A DNA stretch of 64,000 nucleotides from Geosporobacter ferrireducens (GTDB lineage: Bacteria; Bacillota; Clostridia; Peptostreptococcales; Thermotaleaceae): the NCBI RefSeq assembly GCF_001750685.1, contig NZ_CP017269.1:992001-1056000 (forward strand). Reading direction: 5' to 3'. Position 1 is the first letter of the stretch; each line of letters begins with the position of its first letter. Below the pieces are notes generated by a model, which worked only from the letters and a program-made list of their open reading frames with translations, was not told the DNA's origin and did no database searches. Positions 40,721-49,994 of the stretch are shown here, piece by piece. The translations under genes were made by a program, and so were the position numbers.

Positions 40721-42853
40721 ATGTCAGATAAAGATGTTGAAAAGTCATATGAACGAAGTGCTGAAAGGATGCGGGGAGACAATAAAACTTTTGCTGCGGA
40801 TCTTACGGCTAAAGATTATAATGATCCAAGTTTACATGAAGATATCCATAATAGCGTTTCTGTAGATTATGATAAGATTGACAAAATGCCGGATATGGAG
40901 GAAGTACATAGGTGGCAGCGGGAACATATCCAAAAGGATGATCAGTCTAAGGAAGGCTATCCTTTGAATGTGATTATCGACCCGGCCATGCGGGAGATGT
41001 ATCAGGTAGTTCACGATGCAGGGATGACCAATGTATTTGACCGTTTCAGCCAGCAGCAGCCTACCCAGTGTAAGTTCTGTATTGAAGGTTTATCCTGCCA
41101 GCTCTGCGCCAATGGCCCTTGCAGAATCAGTTCCAAGGCTCCCAGAGGGGTCTGTGGGGTTGATGCCCATACGATGGTCTCCAGAAACTTTGTTTATCGG
41201 CATGTTACCATCGGTACTTCGGCAAATATTTTCCACTGCCATCAGGCAGCCAGAACGCTGAAGGCTGCCGGAGAGCATCCTGAAAGCGGTTTGAAAATCA
41301 GAGACCCTGAAAAGCTGAAAAAGTATGCAGATATGGCAGGTCTGAATGCCAATAAGCCAATCAATGCGTTGGCTGTAGATTTTGCAGACTGGGTAATGAA
41401 TGATATTCATGCACCTTATCATATAGAATCTAAAACCGTTGAAGCCTTTGCCCCTACGAAAAGAAAGGAGCTTTGGAGACAGCTTGGCTTATTCCCAGGA
41501 GGCGGGTATAGTGAGGTGGCCTATGCACAGACCCGCTGCATGACCAATTTCACTTCTGATCCTGTGGAATTTTTATTAAACAGTGTACGTCTTGGGGTTG
41601 CCAATGAGTATCAAGGTCTGTTCCTGCTGGATATCATTCAAGAAATCCTGATGGGTACCCAAGAAATCGCCATGAAGCAGCAAAACATGGGTCTGCTGAA
41701 GGAAAATATGATCAATGTGATTACCAACGGACACATGCCCCTGCTTGCCCATGTAGCCATTGATCTGGCATCCACCGATGAATGGCAGCAAAAGGCAAAA
41801 GCTGCGGGTGCCGACGGTATTCAGATTTTAGGACATGTTTGTGAAGGACAGCAGTTGATTAATTATGAAGGGATGCACAACCGGAAGGGCTATGGCGGTC
41901 AGGAAGGTGAGTGGCTCTCCCAGGAATACCTGCTGGCTACCGGTGTAGTAGATTTGTTCATGTTTGACTACAACTGTACGGTACCCACTATGCCCCTCTT
42001 TGCAAAACGGTTTGGTACAAAGCTCTTAAGCACCCATCCGGTCATTAAGCTGCAGGGAACGGATACCTTGGATTTTGTTCCGGAAAAAATGAATGAGCAG
42101 GCAGTAAAGGCTTTGGATATGGCTATAGAAGCCTTCAAGCAGCGTAAATCCGAGAACAGAAAAACTTATATTCCGCCCCATGTATCCGACTGTATGGTAG
42201 GCTTTAGTACGGAATCTGTGAAGAAAGCCTTGGGCGGAAGCTTTAAACCATTGATCGAGCAAATTGCCAATGGAAATATTCGTGGCATTGCAACCATTGT
42301 AGGATGTACTACAGCAAGATATGGACAGGGAGGCAGCAACATCTTCAGGATCACCAAGGGCTTGATCGAAAACAATATCCTGGTGCTGTCCGGAGGCTGT
42401 ACCTCCAGTGTCATGGAGTATACAGGCCTTACCAATCCAAAGGCGGCAGAGGAATGCGGTGAGGGCTTAAAGGCAGTGTGCAAGAAGCTGGGCATCCCAC
42501 CGGTACTGACCTATGGTGCCTGTGTAGATATCGGCAAGATGACCCATACAGCCAAAGAGCTGGCAGATGCCTTAGATGTGGATACCAATAAGCTGCCCTT
42601 GGTCATTGGTGCACCGGAATACCTGGAGCAAAAGGCAGTAGCAGATGCCTGCACTGCAGTGGCTTTAGGCTGGCTGGTGCATGTAGCTCCCGTACCATCG
42701 ATTACCGGCAGTGATGTGGTAGTAAAAACCCTGACAGAGACTACGGAAACCCTGGGACTTGGTAAAGTTGTAGTAGAAATGGATGCAGAAAAAACGATCC
42801 GGATTTATGTGGATCATATTGAAAAGAAGCGCAAGGAATTAGGTTTGAATTAG
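40721..42853 (+). CDS. cooS: Anaerobic carbon monoxide dehydrogenase catalytic subunit
   Basis: A 710-residue Ni-Fe-S CO dehydrogenase. C-cluster ligands appear in order: NGHMPLL (His), ILGHVCEGQQ, DYNCTVP, VGCTTARYG, SGGCTSSVM and YGACVDIGKM. The cluster B/D region is CKFCIEGLSCQLCANGPC (117-134). Compared with the canonical CX7CCX2CX4C, the second D-cluster cysteine is serine (125) and a new cysteine makes CX2C (117/120), the pattern reported for the [2Fe-2S] D-cluster of the Desulfovibrio vulgaris enzyme. About 70 extra residues precede the usual start. No cooC, cooF or acetyl-CoA synthase genes are adjacent; hcp is convergent. Base composition is markedly richer in G+C than its neighbours. 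AAGGAGGCGTATAT precedes the ATG. Confidence 0.93.
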   Translation: MSDKDVEKSYERSAERMRGDNKTFAADLTAKDYNDPSLHEDIHNSVSVDYDKIDKMPDMEEVHRWQREHIQKDDQSKEGYPLNVIIDPAMREMYQVVHDAGMTNVFDRFSQQQPTQCKFCIEGLSCQLCANGPCRISSKAPRGVCGVDAHTMVSRNFVYRHVTIGTSANIFHCHQAARTLKAAGEHPESGLKIRDPEKLKKYADMAGLNANKPINALAVDFADWVMNDIHAPYHIESKTVEAFAPTKRKELWRQLGLFPGGGYSEVAYAQTRCMTNFTSDPVEFLLNSVRLGVANEYQGLFLLDIIQEILMGTQEIAMKQQNMGLLKENMINVITNGHMPLLAHVAIDLASTDEWQQKAKAAGADGIQILGHVCEGQQLINYEGMHNRKGYGGQEGEWLSQEYLLATGVVDLFMFDYNCTVPTMPLFAKRFGTKLLSTHPVIKLQGTDTLDFVPEKMNEQAVKALDMAIEAFKQRKSENRKTYIPPHVSDCMVGFSTESVKKALGGSFKPLIEQIANGNIRGIATIVGCTTARYGQGGSNIFRITKGLIENNILVLSGGCTSSVMEYTGLTNPKAAEECGEGLKAVCKKLGIPPVLTYGACVDIGKMTHTAKELADALDVDTNKLPLVIGAPEYLEQKAVADACTAVALGWLVHVAPVPSITGSDVVVKTLTETTETLGLGKVVVEMDAEKTIRIYVDHIEKKRKELGLN

Positions 42854-42877
42854 TTAAATAATCTAAGATCGCAGAAA

Positions 42878-42906
42878 AAGACTATCGGAGGATAGTCTTT
42901 TTCTAC
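42878..42906. terminator. Bidirectional terminator between cooS and hcp
   Basis: AAAAAGACTATC-GGAG-GATAGTCTTTTT, a perfect 12-bp stem with A and T runs built into the arms, located between the convergent stop codons. Confidence 0.9.
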
Positions 42907-42914
42907 GCTCTATA

Positions 42915-44576
42915 TTAAGCCGTCGCTGCTGCTTCTAAGATTGCACTCATATCCGCTTCAACATTAGAGATAGGTGTAATATTGAAGTTGTCTACTAACA
43001 CTTGCAACACATTGGGTGATACAAATGCTGGTAGAGAAGGTCCGAGATGAATATTTTTTATACCTAGTGACAATAGCGTTAATAAGATGCATACAGCTTT
43101 CTGCTCATACCAGGAAAGAATCAAAGAAAGAGGCAGTTCATTTACGCTGCATTCAAAAGCTTCGGATAAGGCAACGGCTACTTTAATGGCTGAGTAAGCA
43201 TCGTTACACTGTCCCATATCTAATAATCTAGGCAATTCCCCTATAGTACCAAACTCTTTCTTATTAAATCTAAACTTGCCACAGGCCAGCGTTAGAATAA
43301 TGGTGTCCTCCGGTGCCTTTTCCGCAAACTCTGTATAATAGTTTCTTCCCGGTTTCGCACCGTCACACCCTCCAATTAAGAAGAAATGTCTTATAGCACC
43401 GCTCTTTACTGCATCGATTACTTTATCTGCTACACCTAATACCGTATTGTGCCCAAATCCAACTAAGATCTTCTGATCTTCCTCATCTTCCTGCCATCCG
43501 CCAAGCTCTAAAGCTTTTTCAATGATTGGTGAAAAATCCTTTATCCCGTCTATTTCTTTTATGTGCGCTGTATCTGGAAAGCCTACAATACTGGAAGTAA
43601 ATATTCTATCCTTATAGCTATCCCTAGGCTTTTGGAGACAGTTTGTGGTCATTAATATTGCGCCAGGCAATCCATCGAATTCTTTTTGCTGATCCTGCCA
43701 GGCCCCGCCAAAGTTACCCACTAGATGCGGATATTTTTTGAGTTCTGGATAAGCGTGAGTCGGCAGCATTTCTCCATGGGTATAAATGTTGATTCCTTTT
43801 CCTTCTGTTTGCTCCAGCAGCTGCTTCAGATCCTTCAGGTCATGTCCGGATACAACAATAAATGGCCCCTTCTTCTTCGTAATCAATACTTCTGTCGGTA
43901 CCGGATGTCCATAGGTCTCTGTATTGGCACGATCCAGAAGCTCCATACACTTAAAATTCACCTGACCAAATTCCATGTTTAATTTAACTAAATCATCTAC
44001 AGATAAGCTGTTATCTATAGTAGCCGCTAATCCTTTATAGAAGAAATGACTCACGGTGTCATCCATTCTGCCTAATATATGCGCATGATGGCCATAGGCC
44101 CCCATACCCTTCATACCATAGGTTAAAAGCTCGCGCAGAGATCGAATATCTTCATTTAAGCTTGTATCTGCCATTACACCGAATTTTTTAGCCTCTTTCA
44201 ACATCTCTTCCCGGGTCATAGGTGGAGTATATTCTGCAGCCGCTGGAATAACTCCGTCTATTTCTCCAGCGAGTTCTTTCATGTATGCTTTTATTTCTGC
44301 GGCTTTTTCTATGTACTGTACAAATCTTTCCGGATCAAAGTTTACATTGGTTAAAGTAGAAAAAATGGCATCTATTACAAATTTATTTGTGTCTTGATCA
44401 ATTTTTCGTCCTTTTTCCAGAGCTTTCTGCCCATAAAATCCAACTCCCCGCAGCATATGTATGAGCAAGTCCTGAAGCCCTGCAACCTCGGGACTTTTTC
44501 CACATATACCATGCCTGGTACACCCTTTACCCCCTAAGGTTTGTTCGCACTGAAAACAAAACATATTATTCTCCAT
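42915..44576 (-). CDS. hcp: Hydroxylamine reductase / hybrid-cluster protein
   Basis: A 553-residue hybrid-cluster protein that reduces hydroxylamine and, in vivo, probably NO. The N-terminal MFCFQCEQTLGGKGCTRHGI followed by CGKSP gives the CX2C..CX6-7C ligands of the proximal [4Fe-4S] cluster (class with short spacing, as in anaerobes). Further ligands lie in VSGHDL, CLQKPRDSYK, GGCDGAKPGRNYY and LACGKFRFNK, then GQCNDAYSA, covering the hybrid Fe-S-O cluster. GGAGGGAAAAGAAGA precedes the ATG. It shares the region with the RIC repair protein gene and the flavoprotein, a nitrosative-stress set. Confidence 0.95.
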   Translation of the reverse strand: MENNMFCFQCEQTLGGKGCTRHGICGKSPEVAGLQDLLIHMLRGVGFYGQKALEKGRKIDQDTNKFVIDAIFSTLTNVNFDPERFVQYIEKAAEIKAYMKELAGEIDGVIPAAAEYTPPMTREEMLKEAKKFGVMADTSLNEDIRSLRELLTYGMKGMGAYGHHAHILGRMDDTVSHFFYKGLAATIDNSLSVDDLVKLNMEFGQVNFKCMELLDRANTETYGHPVPTEVLITKKKGPFIVVSGHDLKDLKQLLEQTEGKGINIYTHGEMLPTHAYPELKKYPHLVGNFGGAWQDQQKEFDGLPGAILMTTNCLQKPRDSYKDRIFTSSIVGFPDTAHIKEIDGIKDFSPIIEKALELGGWQEDEEDQKILVGFGHNTVLGVADKVIDAVKSGAIRHFFLIGGCDGAKPGRNYYTEFAEKAPEDTIILTLACGKFRFNKKEFGTIGELPRLLDMGQCNDAYSAIKVAVALSEAFECSVNELPLSLILSWYEQKAVCILLTLLSLGIKNIHLGPSLPAFVSPNVLQVLVDNFNITPISNVEADMSAILEAAATA

Positions 44577-44706
44577 TCTTCTTTTCCCTCCTTTGAATAC
44601 TTTAACAGAATTTTTCAGTTGTGAAAAAACGTTATCCTATTTATACCACCTATTTTTATTCATAATCATTTTAAATACAAAAATCTCCTGAGATCATAAT
44701 AACAAC

Positions 44707-44752
44707 CCATAAAAACACCAATCACAACTGTTTTTGGCACTTTTATGGGCAA
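44707..44752. other. Hairpin downstream of ytfE
   Basis: CCCATAAAA/TTTTATGGG outer stem and CCAA/TTGG inner stem, with a loop of about 15 bases. It lies between ytfE and hcp; a T-run is weak, so termination is uncertain. Confidence 0.45.
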
Positions 44753-44803
44753 TTTAGACTTACATATAGGTTTTTGAATACATATCTATACTTTTTTTAA
44801 ACA

Positions 44804-45505
44804 CTATTTGAGTGTTTCGAAAAGAATATTATTTTCTAGGTGGATATGATGGAATAGGTCTGATTCTATAGCTTTTAATTTTTCATAAGTTCTTTCAAAA
44901 GAACTGCAGCCTAATTCAGGCACCTGATATCCATCTGTTATTTTTCTCATTTCTTTTAGGATATCTCCAGCCTTGTCATGCTCGTTTTCGGTTTCATTCA
45001 TCACTCTAAAAATATCTTCTTTCGTTTCATCCGTTGGATTTTTTTCATATTTTTTTATCAGCGGAAAAAGAATCTCCTCTTCTTTAATCAGATGCTCTTC
45101 GATTTCAGATTTAAGATTATTAAATAACTTGTGAAGCCTTGAAAGAATCTCTCCATTTTCTACATAATGGACTCTTAATATCTTATTCAGCAGCTTTTCT
45201 GTCGTAGGCAGTTCTTCTCTCATAAACGTATGATGTTTATTTACAATAAAATCAATTAACTCTGCAGATGAAGCCATTCGCCAATCTCTACTTTCACTTG
45301 CCAGTTTATCAAAGGCAGCATAAGCATCGTTCAGTCTACCGAGTAATTCTTCCTCATGGATATTTTGTTCTTTAATTACAACCTCCAGTGCCCGATCTCC
45401 TCCACAGCAAAAATCAATTTCATACGCCATAAATATTTCTGTAGCCTTAGGGAATATGGTTGCAATTTCACCAATTTTTTGCGCTTTATTAAATGTTTTT
45501 ATCAT
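44804..45505 (-). CDS. ytfE: Iron-sulfur cluster repair di-iron protein (RIC/ScdA/YtfE)
   Basis: A 233-residue protein repairing Fe-S clusters damaged by NO or oxidants. The N-terminal ScdA_N (DUF542) domain has IGEIATIFPKATEIFMAYEI followed by DFCCGGDRAL (about 12-41). The hemerythrin-like domain supplies di-iron ligands in KHHTFMREELP (about 89-99), HKLFNNLKSEIEEHLIKEEE (about 127-146), ETENEHDKAG (about 170-179) and HHIHLENNILFE near the end. GAGGAGGAGTTTAGA precedes the ATG. Possible Crp-type half-sites (TGTGATTGGAGTCAAA, 45569-45584) stand upstream. Confidence 0.93.
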   Translation of the reverse strand: MIKTFNKAQKIGEIATIFPKATEIFMAYEIDFCCGGDRALEVVIKEQNIHEEELLGRLNDAYAAFDKLASESRDWRMASSAELIDFIVNKHHTFMREELPTTEKLLNKILRVHYVENGEILSRLHKLFNNLKSEIEEHLIKEEEILFPLIKKYEKNPTDETKEDIFRVMNETENEHDKAGDILKEMRKITDGYQVPELGCSSFERTYEKLKAIESDLFHHIHLENNILFETLK

Positions 45506-45907
45506 TCTAAACTCCTCCTCTTTGTCTTGATCTTTAACTTAATTATAAAAGGAAGTAAGAAATAAAGATGTGATTGGAGTCAAAATATAAAAAATTAGTG
45601 TAATACCGGTATTCCCATTATTTCAGCAGTTTTCCCCTCTATATTGATCAATGTACAGAAATCTCTAATGCAAAAAAAGCAATATTGCGCATAAAAATAT
45701 ACTACATAATCATTAAAAACTTCATAACTTATGCCAAATAATTCACGCTCTGCTATAATTGTCCTCATTTGTTTTATTCTTATTTATTCTTAATGTTGCT
45801 TTATCGGTTTGCATTATTTTTTTTACAAATAAAGCGCCCCTATCATATGTCTTACTACAATTTATAGGAAATATACCGCTTGTCGTCGTTTTACTTTTCC
45901 TTTAATA
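45506..45907. other. Intergenic between ytfE and the GGDEF/HD-GYP gene
   Basis: About 400 A+T-rich bases. Besides the ytfE promoter and the possible Crp-type site at 45569-45584, I see no gene, RNA or repeat. Confidence 0.5.
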
Positions 45908-47668
45908 TCAAACCGATCTGAAATTCTCTTCACTGTCTTTATTTGCTTCTATCATTTCAACAAAAACCTTTACCAGGTATGGATCAAAGTGTATAGCACT
46001 ACATCTTTTCAACTCTTCCACAGCTTCTTCATAACTTTTTCTATCTCTATACGGACGATTTGAAGTCATGGCATCAAAACTATCAGCTATTGTTAAAATT
46101 CTTGTAAGATAAGGTATGTCCTCGCCCTTTAAACCCTGTGGATATCCATTTCCATCATATCTCTCATGATGATTTAAAATCAGTGGAACTACATCGTTTA
46201 GCGAATCAACTGATTTTATGATCTCGACTCCGCATTCCGGATGTTTTTTTAGCATATTCCATTCTTCTTCTGTTAGAGGCATCTTTTTATTTAATATTTC
46301 CTTGCTTATCTCAATTTTTCCGATATCGTGTAAGTAGGCGCCATACTTTAGGATCTTTTCTTCTTTTTGTGTTAACCCCAATTTATTTGCAATCATTTTA
46401 CAATAGATTACTACCCTTTCTGTGTGTCCATAGGTATAACGGTCTTTTGCATTAATTACGCTGATTAATGTCTTGATTGAACTGATTGTATCTATATGCT
46501 CATCTTGAATGTCTTTTTTCAATTCCTCTAAAATGGAGGTATATATTTCTACTCTATTTTTATTGAAAAACTTAGCTCTATAAAGTGCATCATCTGAACT
46601 ATTAATGAGTTCAGTTTTTGTTTTAGCCTTTGCAGGAAAGACTGATACACCTACAGATACGGTTAAACTTCCCTTAGGTAAGTTTTCTTCACCCTCAAAT
46701 GACGTACATTCTATTGTTGTGCGCACCCTTTCAGCTATGCTTATTGCCTGCTCTTCAGTTGTATTCGGCAATATAATTGCAAATTCTTCGCCTCCGTATC
46801 TCGCTACTATATCCTTATTTCTAATAACATTTTTTAATAGTTTTCCTATTTTTTCCAAAGCTTGATCTCCAGCCTGATGTCCATATAAGTCATTATAATT
46901 TTTAAAATAATCGATATCTATTAAAAGCAATGCAACTGGGAAATTGATTTTTTCAGATATTTCTAGCTCTCTTGATAGGGTCTCCTGAAAATACCTGTGA
47001 TTATAAACTCCTGTTAGTTCATCTGAATTTGCCAATATTGCCATTTCATGCTTATACTCTTTTTCGATATTAGCATAGCAGCCTAAAAACCATGTAGTTA
47101 ATATAAATATCCCTGAAAGTATCAAATCTGCTTCGAAAAACTGATTTACTTTATTTGCCGGCAGAGCCATATAATCTACAGACAATAAAAACCCCGAACT
47201 TATAAAAGCAACGATTAAACCATAGTTCATTCCGAATCGCATGGTTGTCGTTATGCTTATAAACAAAAACAGAGACTTATAAGGGCTTTCATGGGCTCCA
47301 GTTAACATAATTAACAGCGAGAAAAAATACATAAACACCACAACTTCGATAAAATCTGCTATTTCAGGCCCTTCAGATAGCTTATCGTTATTGTACTCAA
47401 ATATCCATGCCTTGTAAGCTAGTACCAAAGCCCCAATACAAGTTATAATGGCAGGTATGGCAGGATTTATAAACCAATTAGGATCATTCTGAAACCAAAC
47501 ATGATATTCTCCTAAAATAATGATTCCGCAAAATAATAATGAAAATAATTTAACCACTGCTATCATTTCATAGATTTTTTCTTTAAGTTTATTCTCAAAT
47601 TGATACATTTCTTCACATCCATAATTACAAATTAGTCTTAAATTAATCGAAAATATATCTACTAACAT
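45908..47668 (-). CDS. Membrane GGDEF plus HD-GYP protein (c-di-GMP turnover)
   Basis: A 586-residue protein with five to six membrane segments (about 36-200), then a GGDEF domain with intact YGGEEF (GGEEF 292-296) and inhibitory RxxD (RNKD, 283-286), then an HD-GYP domain with YGHTERV, LHDIGK (about 446-451), HPECG, NHHERYDGNGYPQ (HD-GYP motif, GNGYP 506-510) and ADSFDAMTS. Both active sites look complete, so it may both make and break c-di-GMP, or the HD-GYP may dominate. The start is uncertain: the first ATG lacks a good ribosome site, and an ATG at 47608 follows GGATGTGAAGAA. It begins five bases after the stop of the small membrane protein upstream; they are cotranscribed. Confidence 0.87.
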   Translation of the reverse strand: MLVDIFSINLRLICNYGCEEMYQFENKLKEKIYEMIAVVKLFSLLFCGIIILGEYHVWFQNDPNWFINPAIPAIITCIGALVLAYKAWIFEYNNDKLSEGPEIADFIEVVVFMYFFSLLIMLTGAHESPYKSLFLFISITTTMRFGMNYGLIVAFISSGFLLSVDYMALPANKVNQFFEADLILSGIFILTTWFLGCYANIEKEYKHEMAILANSDELTGVYNHRYFQETLSRELEISEKINFPVALLLIDIDYFKNYNDLYGHQAGDQALEKIGKLLKNVIRNKDIVARYGGEEFAIILPNTTEEQAISIAERVRTTIECTSFEGEENLPKGSLTVSVGVSVFPAKAKTKTELINSSDDALYRAKFFNKNRVEIYTSILEELKKDIQDEHIDTISSIKTLISVINAKDRYTYGHTERVVIYCKMIANKLGLTQKEEKILKYGAYLHDIGKIEISKEILNKKMPLTEEEWNMLKKHPECGVEIIKSVDSLNDVVPLILNHHERYDGNGYPQGLKGEDIPYLTRILTIADSFDAMTSNRPYRDRKSYEEAVEELKRCSAIHFDPYLVKVFVEMIEANKDSEENFRSV

Positions 47669-47672
47669 ACTA

Positions 47673-48137
47673 TTATATTTTCTGTTTAAGCTTTCTTTTC
47701 TGTATATAAAAAACCGTTAGACTAATCGATAGAGCTATGCATAATGAAGGCATACTATATAGTGCACTTTTAACAGGCACTTTTAGCACCTCTTCAAAGG
47801 ATATATTTAATATATTTATATAAAAAACTGTCATTATCCAGTCACAAATGAAAAGTACAATGATAGATATGATGCATGCATGAATCGACTTAAGTATGCT
47901 TATATTGTTCAATTTGACAGCCATAAGCATATATACTATAAGGCATAGTATTGTATGAATACCATAACGGATAGGCATGAATCTAATAATATAAACACTA
48001 ATCCCAAGAAGAATTCCTGATAAAAAAATCTTATTTTTATTTATAACTGTATTTGACAATGCATAGCATGAAAGCATAAGGATAATTCCCTCGGGGATAG
48101 CTCTCAAAAACAATACCAATAATGGCATTCTCAGCAT
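47673..48137 (-). CDS. Small polytopic membrane protein
   Basis: A 154-residue protein with about five hydrophobic segments and a basic C-terminal tail (YIQKRKLKQKI). It resembles the sensor halves of clostridial membrane histidine kinases of the AgrC type but has no kinase domain. GGGAGGATAATAGAG precedes the ATG. Tight linkage to the GGDEF/HD-GYP gene suggests a membrane partner or signal input for that enzyme. No family is certain. Confidence 0.6.
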   Translation of the reverse strand: MLRMPLLVLFLRAIPEGIILMLSCYALSNTVINKNKIFLSGILLGISVYIIRFMPIRYGIHTILCLIVYMLMAVKLNNISILKSIHACIISIIVLFICDWIMTVFYINILNISFEEVLKVPVKSALYSMPSLCIALSISLTVFYIQKRKLKQKI

Positions 48138-48421
48138 CTCTATTATCCTCCCTCTATAGGTTTTGGCCTGCTGTCAACTATTTTAAAGGTTGATTTCATG
48201 ACCAATCAATTATATTACTGTAATAAATTAAAATCAATATCTATTCTAAATGAAAGATTAGGAAAATTGTGTCGTTTATTGTCGTTTTCAGCGAGTAGCT
48301 GCAGTTTTTCATCGATATATTAGACATTCTGCACGAATCTCAGACAATTGAGTTAAGATTTTCATTCTATTAGTAAATCATTTACCTAATGCAGGTTCTT
48401 CCTATGACAAAGAAAGAAAAG

Positions 48422-48458
48422 AAAAACGCAGACCATTTGTTATTGGTCTGCGTTTTTC
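48422..48458 (-). terminator. Terminator of the flavin reductase gene
   Basis: AAAAACGCAGACC/GGTCTGCGTTTTT, a perfect stem of 12-13 pairs with an eleven-base loop, about 55 bases after the reductase stop codon. The stretch 48138-48421 upstream of the small membrane protein gene shows nothing beyond likely promoter sequence. Confidence 0.9.
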
Positions 48459-48511
48459 TGGTTAGATTATATTTAGGGGAAAAATATTCATTTCTTCTAT
48501 CAAGAAATAAT

Positions 48512-49930
48512 CTATTTTCCTATTGCATGCTTTGCTGCGATTTTACCAAATACGATATCATCTAGCGTATTGTTTCCTGCAACACGCCCTGCACCATACA
48601 GGCCTCCAACAATTTCACCAGCCGCGTATAGCCCTTCAATAGTAGTGCCATCTTCCTTTAGGACTTGTGCATTTTCATTTATACTTACACCACCCATAGT
48701 GTAATGGCTTGATGGCAGTGTTTTTACTCCATAGAAAGGTGCTGCAGTAATCTTACCCATTGCTTTTCGATTAAATGGATCTTGTCCTGCATTATATGCA
48801 TCGACAGTATCTTTTAGCTTTGCAGGGTCTAACCCAAGTTGTACTGCAAGCTCTTCGATTGTATCGGCTTTTATTCCCTTACCTAAATCAAAAGCTTTCT
48901 TACCATCTTTGGTATCATATACATCCGTGTCAAATATGATATAGGCTGTTCCTTCTTTTTGCTTTAGTATTTCTGAAGCCAAATCCCAAATTTTCATGGT
49001 TTCGTCAACGAATCTGTCTCCATCTAGATTCACTAGAATACCGCCTTTTCCTTCTTCTGTAATAATTGTTTCTCTATACCAATTTCCATTAGAAGAAAGT
49101 GGTCTCATTTGGAAGAGATCCATATCTCTTAATTTAGCGCCAACTTCAACGGCCATTTTTATACCGTCTCCTGTTGGTCCAGGTGTTGTCATTTCTGCAT
49201 GAACACCCTTATAGTTCGGGTTATATTCTGCAATCATATCAGGTGCATTGTTCAATCCTCCAGTAGCCAATATAACTGCCTTCGCCTTGATTACATACTC
49301 TCCGTCTTGCCCTTGCACCTTTGCTCCCACTATTTTACCTTCCTCTGTAACTAACTCAGTTGCCTTTGTATTCAGCTTAATCTCTAAGTTTTTATGTTTT
49401 CCGGCTTCAGCCTGATAAGCTTTAATCAGTTCAGCACCATAGTGTCCTTCTGTAGGGACGATCCAGAAAGGCTCTTCCGCACTCTGGATCTTGTAGCTTA
49501 ATCCTAAAGAAACCAGCCAATCATAGGCATCACTACTATTCTCAACAAGAATTCTCACTAATTTTTCGTCTGCCAGCCCTTTTCCTGTTTCTATTGTTCT
49601 TTTATAATGATCTTCTACTGTAAAGGATATCCCCGAATCCTTATGTAGCTGGGTATCGGAAGCGGTAATTCCAGTAGCCGATATAATTGTATTTCCACCC
49701 ACTGCTGGCATCTTCTCAACTAAGACAACGTTTGCTCCATTTTCAGCAGCTGTGATTGCCGATACAAGGCCTGCACCACCACCGCCAATTACTAATACAT
49801 CTGTTGAAAGATCCTTACTGCTCTGTGCTGGCTGTGGTTGGCTTGCCGGTGTGCTACAGCCTGCTAAAATACCAGTGATTAATACAAGAATTAGTACGAT
49901 TGCCATTCCTAAACGACGCATTTTTTTCAC
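48512..49930 (-). CDS. Exported FAD-dependent reductase (flavocytochrome c/UrdA-like)
   Basis: A 472-residue lipoprotein: signal with lipobox LAGC (Cys about 25), then the FAD motif DVLVIGGGGAGLVSAITAAE (about 46-65) and the fumarate-reductase-like fold (GGNTIISATGITASDTQLH; VILATGGLNNAPDM; GGILVNLDGDRFVDET; HYTMGGVSINENAQVL; GLYAAGEIVGGLYGAGR with GNNTLDDIVFG). This group reduces fumarate, urocanate, acrylate or related acceptors outside the membrane. It has no heme domain and no FMN-binding domain of its own; a separate FMN-binding lipoprotein is encoded just upstream, so the two probably form a split flavinylated extracellular reductase. Substrate is unknown. Confidence 0.85.
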   Translation of the reverse strand: MKKMRRLGMAIVLILVLITGILAGCSTPASQPQPAQSSKDLSTDVLVIGGGGAGLVSAITAAENGANVVLVEKMPAVGGNTIISATGITASDTQLHKDSGISFTVEDHYKRTIETGKGLADEKLVRILVENSSDAYDWLVSLGLSYKIQSAEEPFWIVPTEGHYGAELIKAYQAEAGKHKNLEIKLNTKATELVTEEGKIVGAKVQGQDGEYVIKAKAVILATGGLNNAPDMIAEYNPNYKGVHAEMTTPGPTGDGIKMAVEVGAKLRDMDLFQMRPLSSNGNWYRETIITEEGKGGILVNLDGDRFVDETMKIWDLASEILKQKEGTAYIIFDTDVYDTKDGKKAFDLGKGIKADTIEELAVQLGLDPAKLKDTVDAYNAGQDPFNRKAMGKITAAPFYGVKTLPSSHYTMGGVSINENAQVLKEDGTTIEGLYAAGEIVGGLYGAGRVAGNNTLDDIVFGKIAAKHAIGK

Positions 49931-49994
49931 TCCTTTTTAGTTTTGAGGGTTTTCATTGGGTTAGCCGCTTACCCTGTGCAGGTCTAGACCACAT

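Noticed and set aside
40832..42495. Several long reading frames antisense to and overlapping cooS
   Set aside because: They arise from the higher G+C content of cooS, which removes stop codons in other frames; none has a ribosome site or recognisable domain.
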